Positions 61,946 through 64,000 of a stretch of 64,000 bases of DNA are shown here, piece after piece. Each line of letters starts with the position of its first letter. The first letter of the stretch is position 1. This DNA comes from Pseudomonadota bacterium (GTDB lineage: Bacteria > Campylobacterota > Campylobacteria > Campylobacterales > Sulfurospirillaceae): positions 1 through 64,000 of the forward strand of contig JAGDMU010000008.1 in the NCBI GenBank assembly GCA_017860615.1, given 5' to 3'. The notes under the pieces are model-generated. The model was given only the letters and a program-made list of their open reading frames with translations. It was not told where the DNA came from and searched no databases. A program made the position numbers and the translations under genes.

Positions 61946-61969
61946 CGTTATATATATATTTATATAACG
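61946..61969. promoter_or_regulatory. ModE-like box between fdh operon 2 and the binding-protein gene
   Basis: Perfect palindromic halves CGTTATATA ... TATATAACG with six central bases. About 100 bases upstream of the fdh operon 2 start and 84 bases before the plus-strand binding-protein gene. The best ModE-like match of the window, suggesting Mo/W-dependent control of the selenoprotein dehydrogenase. Confidence 0.7.
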
Positions 61970-62052
61970 TATTTTGGGCGCATTTGTTTAATTAGGTTGC
62001 GTTAATCTTCTTAGGCTATAATAACTATCATCAATATTTAAGGTGACTCATT

Positions 62053-63216
62053 TTGGTAAACAAAAACTTTCTAATCGTAAGCTTTTTAGCCCTAATTATT
62101 TTGGCACTCTTCTTTTTCTTTACCGCTTCGTTTAAAGGTATAGAGAAAAATTCAATTGTGCTAGGTGCGTCCCTTCCCTTAACAGGTATTAACAGTCATT
62201 TAGGACGTGATGTGGTTGTAGGAGCCAATGCCTACTTTAGCCACACCAATGCCAGAGGGGGTGTACAAGGTAAAAAGATTGAATTTATCCAATATGATGA
62301 CAAATATGAGCCTGAAAATACCTTTAGTAACACCATCAAACTTATCACCAAAGATGACGTTTTTGCACTCTTTGGTTTTGTAGGAACCCCAACAGTCAAA
62401 CGTGTACTACCGCTCATTTCTGAAACGAACATCCCTTTTATAGCGCCTTACACAGGGGCTTCTTTTCTTCGTACCAAAGAGACTCCCAACATTGTTAATT
62501 TCAGAAGCTCCTACACCGAAGAGTTGGATGCCTTAGTCGAGTACCTCACCAAACAAAAAAGTATTACCCGCTTTGCTATTTTTTATCAAAACGATGACTA
62601 TGGTGAAGAAGGCTACATCGCGCTCTCAAACGCCCTTACTAAACGCAATCTCACACTCAGTGCCGAAGGGACGTATAAACGCAACACCCTCTCCATCCGC
62701 CATGCCATCCATGAAATTGAAGCGGCAAAACCTGAAGCCATCATTTTGGTAGGTTCTTACAAACCGACGGCTCGTTTTATTGAAAAAGTCAAAGAACACA
62801 TTCCTTCAAAAATGATTTTCTGCCCTATCTCATTTGTCAACGCTGACGCGCTGATGGGTGAACTTCAAGGCAAAGGCGAGAACATCCTCTTCTCCCAAAC
62901 CGTTCCTTCTTACGATGATTTTTACTCTAAAGAGGCAGTGGAGTACCTTAAAAACCTTGCATTTTACTACCCTGAAGAGAAACCCTCTTTGGTCTCTTAT
63001 GAAGCCTATTTAGCGGCAAAATCCGTCGTTACAGCACTTAAGGCCATCAATGGAACGATTACACCCAGCAAATTTTTGGACAAACTGAAACACATTCCTT
63101 CCCATACACTCGATAATATTCCTTTAAAATACAACCATGCGCAACTTCTAAACCAAGTCTATCTCTCAAATTATGTCAATGGCAAATTTGAGATTATTCA
63201 AAAGTACGAGTACTAA
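62053..63216 (+). CDS. Branched-chain-amino-acid-type (LivJ-like) binding protein
   Basis: A 387-residue periplasmic-binding-fold protein with an N-terminal membrane anchor (residues 4-24), then IVLGASLPLTGINSHLGRDVVVGANAYFSHTNARGG, FGFVGTPTVKRVLPLISETNIPFIAPYTGA, and RFAIFYQNDDYGEEGY. Start is TTG with AAGGTGA upstream. It ends one base before the next gene (sensor protein). No transporter follows, so it may act as a sensing partner. Confidence 0.8.
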   Translation: MVNKNFLIVSFLALIILALFFFFTASFKGIEKNSIVLGASLPLTGINSHLGRDVVVGANAYFSHTNARGGVQGKKIEFIQYDDKYEPENTFSNTIKLITKDDVFALFGFVGTPTVKRVLPLISETNIPFIAPYTGASFLRTKETPNIVNFRSSYTEELDALVEYLTKQKSITRFAIFYQNDDYGEEGYIALSNALTKRNLTLSAEGTYKRNTLSIRHAIHEIEAAKPEAIILVGSYKPTARFIEKVKEHIPSKMIFCPISFVNADALMGELQGKGENILFSQTVPSYDDFYSKEAVEYLKNLAFYYPEEKPSLVSYEAYLAAKSVVTALKAINGTITPSKFLDKLKHIPSHTLDNIPLKYNHAQLLNQVYLSNYVNGKFEIIQKYEY

Positions 63217-63217
63217 G

Positions 63218-64000
63218 ATGACGTTTGTAGAGTTTATTAACCAAAAATTAGAGACCATCAAGTTTTCTAATAAAACCAAAATTCTCATCTTTATCATTTT
63301 AAGTGGTACGATTACCATTGGCTTTTTGATGTTTGTCTCCATTTTTGCCCTCAAATACGACTACGAAACCCTATTCCAAAAACACACGCAACCTCAAGTT
63401 GATCTTGAAGAAATCAAAGACAATTATCGAGTAAACATTGCTGAAACACTGCGTGATATTCGTGAAAAACAGATCAGCAACAACGATGCGATTGAAGTGA
63501 TTTATTTAGCGCAGCAGATCATTCACAAACAATGGGATAGTTACCAATTTGCAACCAATCGTCAAATTGGAGGGCTTCCTTATTTTGCAAGTAAATGGCT
63601 CAGTCTCTTTTTAGTTACCCCTGAAATTCCTGAAAAAACGATCTTTCAGCGAGGTATTGTCGATAAAATAAGTGTTAAAATGCAAAGTATCGACAGTAAA
63701 ATCAATATTATGCTTGATCTTTTAAAATACTCAAAAACCGAACAGGCAGCTTTTTTGATCGATGATATTACGCTAGAAGCTAACTCCCTCAATATCTACC
63801 TTTCAAGCTTGATTACCACACATCTTAAACAAGCCATTACCGAAAAACAGGTCAATGACAGCCTTTTTAAGACCAGTACCGTTATGCTGATTCTTCTCAT
63901 CGGTATGATTTTCTTTTTCATTACCATGGTACTGCTTATCATCATTAACCACTTTAAGAATTTGCATAACTACCTTGAAGAGAATGTTTTAATTAAAACC
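63218..64000 (+). CDS. N-terminal part of a membrane sensor protein, probably a histidine kinase (partial)
   Basis: The 261 visible residues start MTFVEFINQKLETIKFSNKTKIL, with TM1 at about 22-45, a periplasmic helical region (45-220, with IREKQISNNDAIEVIYLAQQIIHKQWD) and TM2 at about 222-247. The C-terminal signalling domain lies past the window end. Start follows the upstream stop by one base, so it is coupled to the binding protein gene, a TorT/TorS-like arrangement. A methyl-accepting or kinase output cannot be told apart from the visible part. Confidence 0.6.
   Translation, partial: MTFVEFINQKLETIKFSNKTKILIFIILSGTITIGFLMFVSIFALKYDYETLFQKHTQPQVDLEEIKDNYRVNIAETLRDIREKQISNNDAIEVIYLAQQIIHKQWDSYQFATNRQIGGLPYFASKWLSLFLVTPEIPEKTIFQRGIVDKISVKMQSIDSKINIMLDLLKYSKTEQAAFLIDDITLEANSLNIYLSSLITTHLKQAITEKQVNDSLFKTSTVMLILLIGMIFFFITMVLLIIINHFKNLHNYLEENVLIKT

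Noticed and set aside
1-64000. CRISPR arrays, tRNA or rRNA genes
   Set aside because: No regularly spaced repeats and no recognisable tRNA or rRNA sequence were seen on either strand.

Overview
The window looks like a chromosomal piece of a Sulfurospirillum-like member of the Campylobacterota: an AT-rich, anaerobic respirer. The main clues are an octahaem MccA sulfite reductase, two Campylobacter/Wolinella-type formate dehydrogenase operons (one encoding a selenoprotein), TupABC tungstate uptake, and SHQWRQP-type histidine kinases. The species assignment is an inference from gene content; there is no rRNA in the window.

Region by region. (1) 1-4470, minus strand: start of an mccB-like gene, mccA, and a haem-binding sensor kinase/OmpR regulator pair (MccS/MccR-like). 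(2) 4471-8700: remnant of a Y-family polymerase gene, a secreted unknown protein, an intact Y-family polymerase, DedA, a zinc-ribbon protein, a 165-bp palindromic MITE-like element and a small YjfB-like protein. (3) 8696-12250, minus: an OprC/NosA-like copper TonB receptor with its own TonB-ExbD-ExbB. (4) 12251-14254: selD, yedF and a small protein. (5) 14375-20635: a binding-protein/diguanylate cyclase pair, unknown proteins and an AI-2E-family permease. (6) 20729-30476: tupCB/tupA, a ModE-like regulator, fdhD and formate dehydrogenase operon 1. (7) 30807-44761: a proposed ModE-controlled outer-membrane molybdenum/tungsten uptake island holding two TonB receptors, ExbBD-TonB, a MolABC/FecCD-type ABC importer, a second binding protein, two truncated globins, a luciferase-like flavoenzyme, full-length ModE and a methyltransferase. 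(8) 44800-49002, minus: molbindin, the sulfate ABC transporter, and a Cys-ending leader peptide. (9) 49146-54644, plus: fluoride channel, DUF190 protein, and a porin/YceI/DoxX group flanked by two AraC regulators. (10) 54692-64000: formate dehydrogenase operon 2 with an in-frame UGA (Sec), then a binding-protein/sensor-protein pair running off the end.

How it fits together. Much of the window supplies metals and cofactors to respiratory enzymes: W/Mo (Tup, Mol-like, ModE, Mop, FdhD) and Se (SelD, YedF) for formate dehydrogenase, and Cu for MccA. The most interesting signals are these. Five ModE-like 24-bp palindromes link the TonB/ABC/globin island and fdh operon 2. An 11-bp-phased direct repeat is shared by mccA and the copper-uptake promoters. 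FdhA1 carries two in-frame deletions that remove active-site segments, including the Sec position. A short Cys-terminated leader peptide precedes the sulfate operon. A dispersed hairpin repeat shows compensatory changes, and a palindrome TTTACATGTAAA recurs between genes.
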